A stretch of DNA of 64,000 nt, from assembly GCA_016704345.1 (NCBI GenBank), contig JADJAH010000016.1, positions 193,826-257,825 on the forward strand. Direction: 5' to 3'. The position numbers and the translations under genes are program-made. Shown here piece after piece: positions 17,037 to 27,025 of this stretch (within the stretch, counting starts at the first letter, position 1; each line of letters starts with the position of its first letter). The DNA comes from Ignavibacteria bacterium (lineage in GTDB: Bacteria > Bacteroidota > Ignavibacteria > Tepidaquicellales > Tepidaquicellaceae). The notes beneath the pieces are model-generated. The model searched no databases, was not told the origin of the DNA, and was given only the letters and a program-made list of their open reading frames with translations.

Positions 17037-19490
17037 TCAGATCACAAATGCTTGTTGACTGCTTGCTTCGCTGTCTTCATTCCACAGCATCATCGTTTCC
17101 TTATGTGTGCTCAAATGTTTCTCAATAGTCATTCTCGCCATCAGAAAACTCAGAGTTGATTCGGCGCCCTGGTTAAGATTTACGTACTCATCTTCCAGTC
17201 CGTCGTAACATCCGCCCGTACAGTGATTGTAAACGATCTGATGCAGGTGATTGTTGCCCAGGAACCAACTGAAAGCAGTTGTCAATTTATCAAAATAGCT
17301 TTCTTCTTTGAACACGCTGTAAAACTTGCTCATTGCAAGAATCGTGTAGGCTACATCAATCGGCTGTTCGCCTCCGATCACTATCGGAACCGCGTCATTT
17401 CCTCTGTGCATCCAGCACTTGTTAGAGATCACTTTTATCCTGCTGTCGCTGAACGTCAGCGATAAGAGAAAATCAAACGATGCCTTGGCAATTTTCTTAT
17501 AGATCAAGTCGCCTGTTTCCAGCCATGCGCAAAGCATTGCTTCCGGAAGTATACTGTTGGCATAAGTAAGATAACTTTCATACCATTGCCATTTCTGCTC
17601 CGATTCATGTAGAAACATTTGCACTAACCTGTTTGCAAGAGTTGTTATGAGCATTGTTCTTACAACCGATCTTTTCTCAATATTTGAGTAATACAGACCC
17701 TTGATCGCAAATGCCATTGAACGAGTGGAGTGCATCATTTCTATGTAAGGCAATGCCTGCTGAATAATTTCATCAGCTTCAGAGATAAATTCCTGCGGAA
17801 GCAAAGCGCCCTTTGAGATAAGATGTCCCAATGCCCATATTGCCCTTCCGTTTGAATCTGCAAGATTAGTTTCATAATTCTGTTCGGTGAATCTCTTTTC
17901 GCTGTCCACGTAATTCAGAAAATTTCCGCCGGGTTGATGACAGAATTTTATGAAGCTAAGATACTTACGGATGTAATCCAGATCCTCTTTATCCTGTGTG
18001 ATCTCATAATGCATGCAAACCGCAATCATTGCCCGTGCGTTGTCATCCAAAGTATAGCCCGATTCAATGTCAGGCTGATTGATCTTTGAGAACTGTATCA
18101 TTGCGAATTCAGTGGTCATCCTTTTCATCTGTCCCAGATTGATATCCGGAAGACGATATTGAAGCGCGAGTTTTTCGGTGCGATAAACTATCTGCTGTGA
18201 TTCTGGGGTAATGTTCACTCTACCTGCATCCGAAAAACCCGATTGTCGTGCGATCTTTTGAAGAAGTTCTGCATGAGCGATCGCGGAATTTTCCCAGGCG
18301 GTAGGAACAATGCGTTGTAATGTGCTTGCGCTGAATGCCATCCTCAGCGAATCGTCTCCCAGCAAATGATTGACGGCGTCAGCCAATTGTTGCGAATTTT
18401 GAAAATCAATTATAATTCCGGTCTTCTCGCTCAACACTTCCCGCGCATGCGGGATTGGAGTTGAAATGATAGGACAAGCGCAGCTCATCGCATAAGAAAA
18501 TGTTCCGCTCACAGCCTGATTCGGATCTTTGGATGTGAACAGATAAATATCTGTAAGTTGAAGATATTCAAGCAAATCCTGTAACGGAACGTAACTGTTT
18601 ATGAACTTCACATGCTCGCCAAGATTTAATTCTTCAACCTTAGCTTCCAGCATGTCCCTGTACTTCTCACCTTCCCGTTTCAACACTCCCGGATGAGTCT
18701 TTCCAATCACAAGAAACGCAACATCAGGATTTATCTTAATGATCTCAGGCAGAGAGTTAAGAGTGGTTTCAATTCCCTTTCCCGAACTAAGCAATCCGAA
18801 TGTTGAAAGTACTTTCTTTCCCGTTAATCCGTATTTGGCTTTAAGAACTTCTTTGTCAGCATGCTGAACCAGGTGGGTACCGTGCGGAATCACTTCGATT
18901 TTTTCAACAGGCACTCCATAATCATCCGAAAGTATGTGCGCAGCATTCTTTGTCATCACAACAATAGACTCACACGCTCCGGCAATATTTCTTACCTTTA
19001 TTCTAAAAGCTTCATCCGGATGCGGAAGCACCGTGTGAAACACGACTACAATTGGCTTTGTAAGTGAGTATAAGAATTGCAGAAAATTATTCTCCCCGCC
19101 GTTCTGAAAGAGCCCGAACTCATGCTGCACTATTACAAATCTTAAGCTCTTGTCATTGTTTATAGTATTTGCAAGCTCAGCATATTTAGGAGAATCAGTT
19201 GTGTCAAGAATGTGTTTCACTTCATCCGGGTAAGTATTATCTGATGTTCCGGATTCAAGCGCGCAGACTTTCAGTGAGAATGAATTGTTGAAGATCTTGT
19301 TGAGCGCTTTGAAAAGGTCCTGTGAGTATGTGGCAATGCCGCATTCTCTCGGAGGATATGATGTGATAAACAGGATTTCCGGAAGTCCGGAATCTATAGT
19401 TATGCTCTCCTCTTCATTCAGTTGAATTGATTCGGAAAACATTTTAGTCATCATAACATCTTCAATTGTTGTTTCAATTTCTTTGTTCAT
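17037..19490 (-). CDS. GT4 glycosyltransferase fused to an alpha-helical glycosidase-like domain
   Basis: 817 residues. Residues ~30-430 form a GT-B fold GT4-type transferase: ILFITSYPPRECGIATYSQD at the start, VEVIPHGTHL-like hinge, KVLSTFGLLSSGKGIETTL donor-domain start, and the acidic/SGTFSYAMSCACPIISTPIP region. Residues ~450-800 are mostly helical (GYTLDDNARAMIAVCMHYEI, NSILPEAMLCAWLETGD) and resemble six-hairpin carbohydrate-binding domains. No signal peptide, so cytoplasmic. The next gene upstream on this strand is a GH130 enzyme, suggesting a glycan-building pathway, perhaps a mannose-containing polymer. A TAG-box promoter lies about 360 nt upstream, and a decayed copy of its own first codons lies at 20.1 kb. 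Confidence 0.85.
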   Translation of the reverse strand: MNKEIETTIEDVMMTKMFSESIQLNEEESITIDSGLPEILFITSYPPRECGIATYSQDLFKALNKIFNNSFSLKVCALESGTSDNTYPDEVKHILDTTDSPKYAELANTINNDKSLRFVIVQHEFGLFQNGGENNFLQFLYSLTKPIVVVFHTVLPHPDEAFRIKVRNIAGACESIVVMTKNAAHILSDDYGVPVEKIEVIPHGTHLVQHADKEVLKAKYGLTGKKVLSTFGLLSSGKGIETTLNSLPEIIKINPDVAFLVIGKTHPGVLKREGEKYRDMLEAKVEELNLGEHVKFINSYVPLQDLLEYLQLTDIYLFTSKDPNQAVSGTFSYAMSCACPIISTPIPHAREVLSEKTGIIIDFQNSQQLADAVNHLLGDDSLRMAFSASTLQRIVPTAWENSAIAHAELLQKIARQSGFSDAGRVNITPESQQIVYRTEKLALQYRLPDINLGQMKRMTTEFAMIQFSKINQPDIESGYTLDDNARAMIAVCMHYEITQDKEDLDYIRKYLSFIKFCHQPGGNFLNYVDSEKRFTEQNYETNLADSNGRAIWALGHLISKGALLPQEFISEADEIIQQALPYIEMMHSTRSMAFAIKGLYYSNIEKRSVVRTMLITTLANRLVQMFLHESEQKWQWYESYLTYANSILPEAMLCAWLETGDLIYKKIAKASFDFLLSLTFSDSRIKVISNKCWMHRGNDAVPIVIGGEQPIDVAYTILAMSKFYSVFKEESYFDKLTTAFSWFLGNNHLHQIVYNHCTGGCYDGLEDEYVNLNQGAESTLSFLMARMTIEKHLSTHKETMMLWNEDSEASSQQAFVI

Positions 19491-19500
19491 TTTTCATTTT

Positions 19501-19850
19501 GTTTAATGTTGCGCGGGCGACTCACCGGCATCTTTTCCTCATCAACCGCGCCGCGATTGAGTGTATGTAGTAATATAATTCACGTGTTTCTGAAAATTCT
19601 TTTTAGTCAATAGCTGCGTCTTTGCTCCTGTTTATTAAAACCGATCTCGAAACATTGCGTATTCTACAATTTACTGATACAATTTCTGTGCCATTGATGT
19701 TAATAATGATTGCTGTATGTTTTAAGCATTTTATTCTCGTCTTATTGGCAGCATTGTCAAAAATGTCAGAAATTGTCAGTGCCTCAACAGGCTTGATTGC
19801 TTAAAAGGAGTTGCTGTGGGTCAAACATATCCAAGGGATCTTTGATATTG
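19501..19850. other. Intergenic leader of the glycosyltransferase gene
   Basis: About 350 nt between the proposed -7 element and the start codon. No coding signal or clear hairpin with a T tract was seen. If copy D drives the gene, this is an unusually long 5' untranslated region. Confidence 0.35.
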
Positions 19851-19907
19851 TAATTTACAAAAGAATTTAATGAATATGCATAGTCCTTTGGGATGATAAG
19901 AGGACTA
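19848..19907 (-). promoter_or_regulatory. TAG-box promoter, copy D (glycosyltransferase)
   Basis: On the minus strand TAGTCC begins at 19907, then 15 nt, then GGACTA, a perfect 6-bp dyad. GTAAATTACAATA begins at 19858, 49 nt after the box start. Nearly identical to copy C over about 95 bp. Confidence 0.65.
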
Positions 19908-20106
19908 AGTCGTTCTTAACTAATTTTGCATGACATTAAGGAATGCTAAGTCTGTGAGATTATCATGATTCAGGATTACATTTTCTCGCACACTATTTAA
20001 TAGCTGTGTAGATTGCCACCCGCCGGTCTGCATCGGGGCAGGTAAACACAAAGGAATTACTGAAGATTTTGTTGAGTCCTTTGTAAAGTCCGGCCCGGGA
20101 GTTAAG

Positions 20107-20194
20107 TTATCCTACACATTCAGTAGCATTAATTCCGAAGAACAGTTCATTCATCAATACATCTTCAATAGTAGTTTCGATTTCTTTAATTCAT
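20107..20194 (-). pseudogene. Decayed duplicate of the glycosyltransferase 5' end
   Basis: Minus-strand translation reads KEIETTIEDVLMNELF, matching the first residues of the glycosyltransferase (KEIETTIEDVMMTKMF). The copy starts ATG-AAT-TAA, is shifted in frame, and stops at 20107. It is the remnant of a duplication of this gene or its leader. Confidence 0.7.
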
Positions 20195-20258
20195 CTTTCA
20201 ATTTGTCTATTCTCTAATAGCTCCGCGACAAGAGCGGACAAACTCACTGAGGCGCACG

Positions 20259-21236
20259 CTATTCGTTCATCAGCGGCTCCATAATAAATGTACAAGGTGT
20301 GGTCAAAAAGGCTGTGCCTGTAGGGAAGCAAACATTGTTTACCTCTCCTTTTAATTCCCATACATGCTCCGGTTTGAACAATGGATATGGCAAACGCGCT
20401 ATTTCTTTCAAAGGATTATCAAGATCGAGTAAAGCTGCGCATGCAGAATACACATATCCCTTTGGTGTATCGTGAACGCCGTGATAGATCAGCAGCCATC
20501 CGTGTTCCGTTTCAATCGGCGGACACCCTCCGCCAATATAACTTACTTCATGCTTGTACTTAGGAGAGAGTACAATGTTCTCCTTCAGATTCATAAAGTA
20601 ATTTTCCCAGTATGCTTTTGTCAGCTCGTGCAGTTCATTAACGGAAGCAATCTGGACATCGGGTCTCACTCTGTGAAGAAAAAAAAGCTTGCCGTCAATT
20701 CTTCTCGGGAAGAAGATCACATTCTTGTCCCATACAAGAATTTCTTTGTCATGCTTTGTATGAAACCGGATATTGTCGTTGTAACGGGCATACTTTCTGT
20801 TGATCGATCCTTTGCATTCAGCGAGCCGTTTGAATTCATCATAGGAAAACTGTGGTACGATCAATCCGTGCTTTTCAAAATTTATAAGATCAACAGATGT
20901 TGCTAACGCTCCCATTGCATTCACGCCGTCGTAGGCAGTGTAGGTGAGATAGTAGAGATCGTCGATCTTTGTTATACGCGGATCTTCAACTCCATGTGAC
21001 TCAACATCGGACTGAGGAAACAGCAGAGGAGTGTCATTGCGCTCAGTAACTGTTAAAGGCCCGTCAAGTCTGCAATAACCGATGCTTGAGTAATTTCCTT
21101 TGCTCACTGCTCTGTAGAACATATGTACGGTATTGCCTTCACGGATCACTGCCGGATTCAGAACACCTTCGTTCTCAAAACCCAGATCTCTTTTCTCAAG
21201 AATGATCCCTTCTTTTTTTACTTCTATCAAATTCAA
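20259..21236 (-). CDS. GH130-family glycosidase / mannoside phosphorylase
   Basis: 325 residues, five-bladed propeller family GH130. Motifs: N-terminal NPAVIREGNTVHMFYRAV, then SHGVEDPRIT with Asp85 as the proposed general acid, YLTYTAYDGVNAMGALATS, and SYIGGGCPPIETEHGWLLIYHG. Members phosphorolyse or hydrolyse beta-mannosides. No signal peptide, so it acts in the cytoplasm. It lies upstream of the GT4 transferase on the same strand with about 770 nt of remnants and repeats between them, so the two may be separate units today. Exact substrate not determined. Confidence 0.9.
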   Translation of the reverse strand: MNLIEVKKEGIILEKRDLGFENEGVLNPAVIREGNTVHMFYRAVSKGNYSSIGYCRLDGPLTVTERNDTPLLFPQSDVESHGVEDPRITKIDDLYYLTYTAYDGVNAMGALATSVDLINFEKHGLIVPQFSYDEFKRLAECKGSINRKYARYNDNIRFHTKHDKEILVWDKNVIFFPRRIDGKLFFLHRVRPDVQIASVNELHELTKAYWENYFMNLKENIVLSPKYKHEVSYIGGGCPPIETEHGWLLIYHGVHDTPKGYVYSACAALLDLDNPLKEIARLPYPLFKPEHVWELKGEVNNVCFPTGTAFLTTPCTFIMEPLMNE

Positions 21237-21291
21237 ATTGTAATTGTTTTGGATGTAAATCAGACCTAATGCAAAGAGGGTTCAATCTCTT

Positions 21292-21446
21292 TCATCTATG
21301 CATATATTTTTTGAACTGATTCTTGAATTCAGGCAATGCAGTCATTGGAAAGCTGTAGAACAATGATGGATGAAATCTGCATGCAACAATTGCGGCAATA
21401 ATTGTTACAATATGCGTGTAGGAGTTAAATTTGCCGATCCTGCTTT
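21292..21446 (-). pseudogene. C-terminal remnant of a membrane protein gene
   Basis: A short minus-strand frame just upstream of the GH130 gene encodes a hydrophobic helix and tail (HIVTIIAAIVACRFHPSLFY then SFPMTALPEFKNQFKKYMHR) ending at a stop at 21292. It has no start and a stop upstream near 21447. The position suggests the end of a membrane glycosyltransferase once in this operon, but the family is not identified. Confidence 0.35.
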
Positions 21447-21544
21447 AGTGTCTGCTTTGTGATACGCAATTACAACCCAATAAGAATTATTGTTGGCAAA
21501 AATAAAACGGTTAATAATAGTTCTGATATAATGATAAGCCAACT

Positions 21545-21680
21545 TTAGCGGTCTGCCGGCAAAGAGTGCGCTTCGTTTAACTGATGCAGGCAGACGCTTC
21601 GCTCCTTTCGACAGTCTCAAGGCTGGTGCTCGGATGACAAAAAAATATTGGTTAAGCCTTACTCGTTCCCAAGCCACGGC
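21545..21680. repeat. Dispersed palindromic repeat
   Basis: GCGGTCTGCCGGC near 21548 pairs imperfectly with GCAGGCAGACGC near 21588, followed by a TCGACAGTCTCAAGGC segment. It belongs to the GCCTGC/GCAGGC group of palindromes scattered in this window. A 90-codon frame across it has no protein-like features. Confidence 0.45.
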
Positions 21681-21730
21681 TTGGTAGCGAGAAGAAAGAA
21701 TCTCTTTAAGAACTGTGAATCAAATATTTT

Positions 21731-23482
21731 TCACGGTGCTGGTGATTGATTCGCACCAATACTGAACTTGTCAACTTCCAAAATTGAATTGCCGAAGAAA
21801 TCATTCTTTCCGGGATCGAGTCCGAAAAGTTTTTTAAGATTCAGTCCTTTGCCTGAAGCAACTGAAGAAGCATCTATTCTGAATTCGGTCATACTGCTTA
21901 GCTCATAAGAATTATTGAGATTCAATATATTTGTAGGAAGTGAAATTTTTGGATCTTCAATGACTCCGGAATTCTTTCCGTTCAGAACTTCACACATGAC
22001 CGATCTTGAGGTTCTTCCCTGCCAGGATTCATACGTATAGAAAGTATCATTGCCCTCTCTGAATTTGTATGAACCGTTCTTTGACCAGTACAAATTTCCC
22101 TGCAGCACAACACTTGTGGGATTTTGAAGAGGATGAATATTTATAATAAAAACATCCGGATCGTCAGATATGATCAGGTTGTTTCTGAAAGAAATGTTTG
22201 TAGCACTTCGTTCAACTTCAATCACCGACATCTCTATGGAATTCTGCCTGACAGAATGTATTGTATTGTTATATACGCTAATGTTATCCGTCGTTTTTGG
22301 ATTGAACGAACTTACAAGAACTTCACACGCATTGTACACCGACTTCCTCCCGTTTCTTGCACTGATGCTGTATCGTAAAACGTTATTACTGTTGGCAAGC
22401 GGATAACTGTTGCCGTAACAATGAAAGCTGAATCCGGGTCCGTCATTATCATGAGAATAGTTGTATTGCATTGTGCTATACTGAACTCCGTCACCGAAAT
22501 GTATTCCGTGCCCGTCAGAACCTGTTGATGCTTTGATATCATAGACTTCATTGTACTGACAGGTTATTCGCCTGCTTGCGGCAGCTTCAATGCCGGAAGG
22601 ACCCGAGCCTATGATCGTGTCAAATCCCGATCCTCCGCAACTGTAAACTAAATTCCTCTCTATCAAAACCGAATCTGCATGAGAAATAAAAATTCCATTA
22701 CCTGTATATGTATCGTGCCTCCGGGATCCCGGGATGAATTTATTGTAGAAACCAGTAACCCTTGATATCTCACAATTTCTTATCGAAATATTTGTAACAG
22801 GAAAACTGGACAACGAGTGTAGATAGGAAGCGGACCAGTTGATGATTATTCCAATATGCCCAATAGAATCAATGCGGCAATTTGTGATCTCAAGTCCGTC
22901 ATATCCGCCTGCTTCCGGTGACCTTTCATTGAGTGGTGAAACACTTATGGCATTTGTCTGCAGTCCTGAAAATTTGCAGCTGTCAATCTTGATCCCTCTC
23001 AATTTCTTTACGGAATTATGATTGATCAGCCAGAGCCCAATATTATTGTATGCAGTTGAATTCCGCTGATCAAATGGTTTAAAACTTCCGGATACATTTA
23101 TGCTGCGAAATTCCACGTACTCCTTGCCGGAACACATTATCCCGATTGAATCCGCTTTAATGGTTGCCCTCAAACCTCCATAGCTTGTATAAACGATCGG
23201 AGAATCCGGAATTCCGGAATCTGATATGAGCAAAGCGGATTGATATTGCAGAACATTGGATTCAAAGATCCTCCCTCCTTCAAATCTTATTGTATCTCCG
23301 GGTTTGAATTTTGATGCATTCACTTTCTCCAAACTCTTCCACGGAGATTCAACTGATCTTCCGTCGTTATTGTCACTTCCATCGGGACTTACGAAATAAC
23401 CCCTCTCTGTGCGCGGAGCTGCACAACAGAGGGAGGTTGAAATAATAGTAGCAATTACAATTTTGAAGAAGAGGTTAATCAC
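21731..23482 (-). CDS. Secreted right-handed beta-helix protein
   Basis: 583 residues with a signal peptide (FFKIVIATIISTSLCCAAP). The start GYFVSPDGSDNNDGRS-x-ESPWKSLEKVN is typical of secreted parallel beta-helix proteins such as polysaccharide lyase-like enzymes. Repeated coils follow, for example IKIDSCKFSGLQTNAISVS, LEITNCRIDSIGHIGIIIN, and ISIRNCEISRVTGF. It contains KASTGSDGHGIHFGDG and SHDNDGPGFSFHCYG, where polar residues cluster. No T9SS sorting domain is seen at the C terminus. A lyase or glycan-binding role is plausible, but no catalytic set was confirmed. Confidence 0.8.
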   Translation of the reverse strand: MINLFFKIVIATIISTSLCCAAPRTERGYFVSPDGSDNNDGRSVESPWKSLEKVNASKFKPGDTIRFEGGRIFESNVLQYQSALLISDSGIPDSPIVYTSYGGLRATIKADSIGIMCSGKEYVEFRSINVSGSFKPFDQRNSTAYNNIGLWLINHNSVKKLRGIKIDSCKFSGLQTNAISVSPLNERSPEAGGYDGLEITNCRIDSIGHIGIIINWSASYLHSLSSFPVTNISIRNCEISRVTGFYNKFIPGSRRHDTYTGNGIFISHADSVLIERNLVYSCGGSGFDTIIGSGPSGIEAAASRRITCQYNEVYDIKASTGSDGHGIHFGDGVQYSTMQYNYSHDNDGPGFSFHCYGNSYPLANSNNVLRYSISARNGRKSVYNACEVLVSSFNPKTTDNISVYNNTIHSVRQNSIEMSVIEVERSATNISFRNNLIISDDPDVFIINIHPLQNPTSVVLQGNLYWSKNGSYKFREGNDTFYTYESWQGRTSRSVMCEVLNGKNSGVIEDPKISLPTNILNLNNSYELSSMTEFRIDASSVASGKGLNLKKLFGLDPGKNDFFGNSILEVDKFSIGANQSPAP

Positions 23483-23659
23483 TGCATATCAGTTAACTTG
23501 ATGAGTTCCATTTATATTTTCAAGGAAGTCATTCTCTGAATTTTTCACAAGTCAAATTCAATATGTTATCTAATTCTCTAAACTTATAATAATTGTGCAT
23601 GTGAATGCTGCTCTGAATGTATCCAGACCCAAAAAATATTTCGTTAACAGTAATTGTAA

Positions 23660-23815
23660 GGTGAGTCCGTTCCAAAGGTGGGCCTTTGGAACGAGAATCG
23701 AGAAATTCTTGCTACGCCATTGCTCACAATTTTTTTAACGGCAATTATACGAAGGCCTGCCTGCCCACTGGCCTTTGAAGTGTGAAATGCATACCAGCAG
23801 GCAGGCGGGTAGTTT
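23660..23815. repeat. Composite repeat: hairpin, partial MITE copy and REP-like palindrome
   Basis: An 11-bp hairpin (CGTTCCAAAGG...CCTTTGGAACG, about 23668-23693) is followed by ~50 bp (about 23703-23757) nearly identical to the reverse complement of part of the element at 54.2 kb. Then comes a GCCTGCCTGCCCACTGG... palindrome also found at 34.5 kb. Confidence 0.65.
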
Positions 23816-23928
23816 TTCCGAAACGAAATATTCCTAATCTTCCAGCTTAACAGCGCAAAAGAAGATTGCATTAGCTATTTTTGTAAAAGTGATTTTATAA
23901 TTTTCAGAATTCATATAAGGAGGAACAA

Positions 23929-24327
23929 ATGATTGAAGAAATTAAGAAAAGTCTGATCAAAGCAGAAGCAAACGTAAAGAGACTTAGAAAGACAAATTCA
24001 CGATTCATCATCATCAGTCTTACTGCAAGCGTGCTTGCAACGCTGCTTGCCGGTTCAACAGCTTTCATGGGACCTCTTGCAGGTCAGGGTCCTCCTGCAT
24101 GGAAATGGACTTGCGGAATCGTCGCCCTCTTCACAGCAACCGCAACAGTATTTACCGGACTGCAGAAACAACTGACTGTTTCAGAGCGACTTTCTAAAGC
24201 TACAGAATGTGCAGGAAAGTTGCGGGCAATTGACTTCACAATTTCTAACGCAAAAAGTGAGGAAGATAAGGACGAGGCAATCACAGATTACAGGAAAGTG
24301 CTGGAGGTTTACAGCGAATTTATTTGA
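23929..24327 (+). CDS. Small membrane protein, SLATT/DUF4231-like
   Basis: 132 residues with a strong AAGGAGGAAC site 7 nt before the ATG. An N-terminal amphipathic helix (IEEIKKSLIKAEANVKRL) precedes two membrane segments (FIIISLTASVLATLLAGSTA and WKWTCGIVALFTATATVF), then a helical cytoplasmic tail (KQLTVSERLSKATECAGKLR). This layout resembles SLATT/DUF4231 two-helix membrane proteins, some of which are predicted pore-formers in defence or signalling systems. No effector partner is adjacent, so the role is unknown. Confidence 0.6.
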   Translation: MIEEIKKSLIKAEANVKRLRKTNSRFIIISLTASVLATLLAGSTAFMGPLAGQGPPAWKWTCGIVALFTATATVFTGLQKQLTVSERLSKATECAGKLRAIDFTISNAKSEEDKDEAITDYRKVLEVYSEFI

Positions 24328-24415
24328 AGCAGAATTGTGATTTACACAATGATTGAATTCTGAAAGGATATTTGCAATTTTCTAAATTCATAAACACCAA
24401 AAGCGTACTATCCCA

Positions 24416-24967
24416 ATGAAGAGATCGTTACTTACGTTCTTAATATTTTCCGCACTGACCGGAACTGCTCTTTCTCAATTCAGTCTTCCGCCGTTATCAA
24501 TGAATTCAAAGGACAAATCAGTTACAGGCAGCTCTGAAAATCTGGCAGAAGTTGCGCTGGCGGTTTTTCCGCTTAATCCGATTCTGATGATTGAAGGGAA
24601 AAAATTTTATGTCGGGATAACAAAAGAGATAGCGCTCGGATTCTTTCCTTACGGAAGAGTTGCCGCCGAATATTCTTTGATCTTCCGGGAAACAAGAGTC
24701 AACCACATGAGATTTTCATACAATTATGATTTCCCGATTGAAGTAGGTGACTTTGCCGCATTCCTGATATCAATTGGCGGAGGCTATTTTACTGACTTTG
24801 ACAAGGAAGGATATTTTCCGCAAGCTTCATTTAGTCTTCTCATTGCGTTTACAGATAATCTTGCTACCAATCCGTACTTCAAACTTCGCCATACATTCAT
24901 GAAAGATAAAGAAGAGTCCGACATCTCAGATGTATCATTCGGATTCAGTCTGTGTTTTATTCCCTGA
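24416..24967 (+). CDS. Secreted hypothetical protein, probable small outer-membrane barrel
   Basis: 183 residues with a signal peptide (RSLLTFLIFSALTGTALSQ). The mature part shows alternating strands (KKFYVGITKEIALGFFPYGR, RVNHMRFSYNYDF, FLISIGGGYFTDFDKEG, ATNPYFKLRHTF, SDVSFGFSLCFIP) ending close to an aromatic residue, as in small outer-membrane barrels. No family recognised. It runs toward the T9SS-sorted protein gene on the other strand with only 27 nt between them. Confidence 0.65.
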   Translation: MKRSLLTFLIFSALTGTALSQFSLPPLSMNSKDKSVTGSSENLAEVALAVFPLNPILMIEGKKFYVGITKEIALGFFPYGRVAAEYSLIFRETRVNHMRFSYNYDFPIEVGDFAAFLISIGGGYFTDFDKEGYFPQASFSLLIAFTDNLATNPYFKLRHTFMKDKEESDISDVSFGFSLCFIP

Positions 24968-24994
24968 AAATTCAAACACCATAGAAGAAATCAC

Positions 24995-26797
24995 TCATCG
25001 AACCACAATCATCTTTCTTGTTGCAGAAAGTTCTCCGGTTTCCAATGAATTCGCTCCACTCACCACAAGTCTGTAAAAGTAAATTCCGCTCGACAGGTCA
25101 GAAGCATTAAAATCATACGAGTAACTCCCGGCAGTTTTGAATTCATCATTAACAAGCCTCATGACTTCTCTTCCAAGCATGTCATAGATCACTAATCTAA
25201 CTCTTGAATCATTGTATATATCAAATGAAATGCTTGTTACCGGGTTGAAAGGATTAGGATGATTTTGATGCAGGTCCGGTTTCTTCTGACGAATTGTTTC
25301 TGATGAAGTACCGGAAATAATACTAAAATTATACCTGACAGAAACAAACTCTCCTCTGCCAATAGGAGAACCTGTTACATGTGTTCCGGCAAGCGAATCT
25401 GCCTGACAAACCATTTGCACCTTTGTGGTAAATCCGGATGTGTTGCTAACGGGTGACATGCTCGGAAATCTCCAGTCGCGCAATGGCAAGGCCGGAGTAA
25501 TTCTTTCGGGAGGGGGCCAATAATCTCCAAAATTATACGAAATCCAAACCGAATAATATCGGCTTGTGTCAGCGCCTGTCTGTTCAGTTGTTGCATTGAA
25601 TGCAACGAAGATATTATTATGAAATGACGCTCTCCCTATTGTCGGTCTGCACAAGGGAAGGAATGCATCACTAACGTTTCCGGTGTTCGGGTAGAACGGA
25701 ACATTCGTGCTGTCGGCTACCAGCATTGGAACTCCACTGTTCAATACCGGGCACCATACACGTATCTGACTGGACAATCGTGGAAAAAATTCACTTCTCG
25801 TGAGCTTAGATGTATTGAAAGCTACAAAAGGTTGATTGTTGTTTCCGAATACCATGCTCACTCCTCTGAGACAGCCAAGTTGATTCGTTTCTTCGTCCCA
25901 GTCCCAGATCTTTGTTGCTGTATTCCATGTGAGTCCGTCGTCTGTGGAACTTCTGTAGAATACATCATACGGATCATCAAAGTCGTACCCTATATATGCA
26001 TGGCCTATGCTTCCGTTTGGTGCAATTGCGAATGCATAACCCTCTTCGTTATTGCCTACATAAGGAGAGTAACCCGAAAAATTTCCCGGCGGATTTTGGT
26101 TTAAAACAACATTTGTAAAAGCTCTTCGAATATCATTGGAAGATATTCCAATTGATGTGCCGAAAACTATTCTTCCGGAATATGTTGATAATACCCTCGG
26201 CCAAAATTCAGGTAACGGATTTGCCCTTGGAGGATCCAGAGCTGTGAAAACTCCAAACCCGGCCCCCTGATCATAATGTATAGATGTTCTTACCGGACCC
26301 CACAAATCATAAATTTGATTCGCTATTATGAATGCACCGTTAGAATTAAGGCTGACAGCAGGAAATCCGCTGTTTCCAACTCCCGGGACATCACCAATAA
26401 AATTCCATGTCGCTCCGCGGTCATTACTAAAAATATATGCACATGTTTTTGTTGAAAGACTCGGGTCAGTCGAGTACATGACTGAAACGTGAACATTATC
26501 CGGTGTTAGCGGATCCTGGCAGATCTGCATCGGTACTCCGTTTGACTGGTAATCATACAAATTGTAAAGTGGAAGAGTTGAATATTCAATATATGCATTG
26601 TCAGTTAACATAGGTTCGAATTGTGTTCTGCGCTCGGTGTGAAAATTAAGTTTCATTTCAGAATCCCCCACATTCATAATTTCCAAACCAGTAACCGGTG
26701 CAGGAATTGGAACCGGGAAGTCTTGTGATAATGACAGAGAGGGATTGAGAAGACTGCAGGAGATAATTAATGCTAATAAGACATTCTGTAATTTCAT
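24995..26797 (-). CDS. T9SS-sorted secreted protein with BNR/sialidase-like propeller
   Basis: 600 residues from the ATG at 26797, chosen because a clear signal peptide follows (KLQNVLLALIISCSLLNPSL); a longer frame starts at 26878. The middle has Asp-box-like motifs (SNDRGATWNFIGD, STDDGLTWNTATK) typical of sialidase-type propellers. The last ~85 residues are a type A Por sorting domain (HQNHPNPFNPVTSISFDIYN, YDMLGREVMRLVN, SSGIYFYRLV), so the protein should be exported by the type IX secretion system. An ordinary catalytic sialidase site is not evident. This gene is the best marker of the Ignavibacteria-like lineage. Confidence 0.88.
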   Translation of the reverse strand: MKLQNVLLALIISCSLLNPSLSLSQDFPVPIPAPVTGLEIMNVGDSEMKLNFHTERRTQFEPMLTDNAYIEYSTLPLYNLYDYQSNGVPMQICQDPLTPDNVHVSVMYSTDPSLSTKTCAYIFSNDRGATWNFIGDVPGVGNSGFPAVSLNSNGAFIIANQIYDLWGPVRTSIHYDQGAGFGVFTALDPPRANPLPEFWPRVLSTYSGRIVFGTSIGISSNDIRRAFTNVVLNQNPPGNFSGYSPYVGNNEEGYAFAIAPNGSIGHAYIGYDFDDPYDVFYRSSTDDGLTWNTATKIWDWDEETNQLGCLRGVSMVFGNNNQPFVAFNTSKLTRSEFFPRLSSQIRVWCPVLNSGVPMLVADSTNVPFYPNTGNVSDAFLPLCRPTIGRASFHNNIFVAFNATTEQTGADTSRYYSVWISYNFGDYWPPPERITPALPLRDWRFPSMSPVSNTSGFTTKVQMVCQADSLAGTHVTGSPIGRGEFVSVRYNFSIISGTSSETIRQKKPDLHQNHPNPFNPVTSISFDIYNDSRVRLVIYDMLGREVMRLVNDEFKTAGSYSYDFNASDLSSGIYFYRLVVSGANSLETGELSATRKMIVVR

Positions 26798-26987
26798 GAT
26801 GGTCGTATTGAATTGTAACCAATCAAAATTAGCCGAACTCACTTTCATGTTAAAGACAATTTTTACTGCCTTTGACATTGCAACAAATCTACCGCGAAAG
26901 CTCTTGCTTTAAAATTTCATATCTGCGCTACTAATCTAAGTCAGATCACTAATCAGCCAATCGATATTGATCTACCAGCCTTCAAAA

Positions 26988-27023
26988 AATTCTTAATTCT
27001 TAATTCTTAATTCCTAATTGAAA
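26988..27023. repeat. Short AATTCTTA tandem repeat
   Basis: Three to four copies of an 8-bp AATTCTTA unit directly downstream of the fused flavoprotein gene. A similar simple repeat lies at 49.4 kb, also at a 3' gene end. Confidence 0.6.
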
Positions 27024-27025
27024 AA

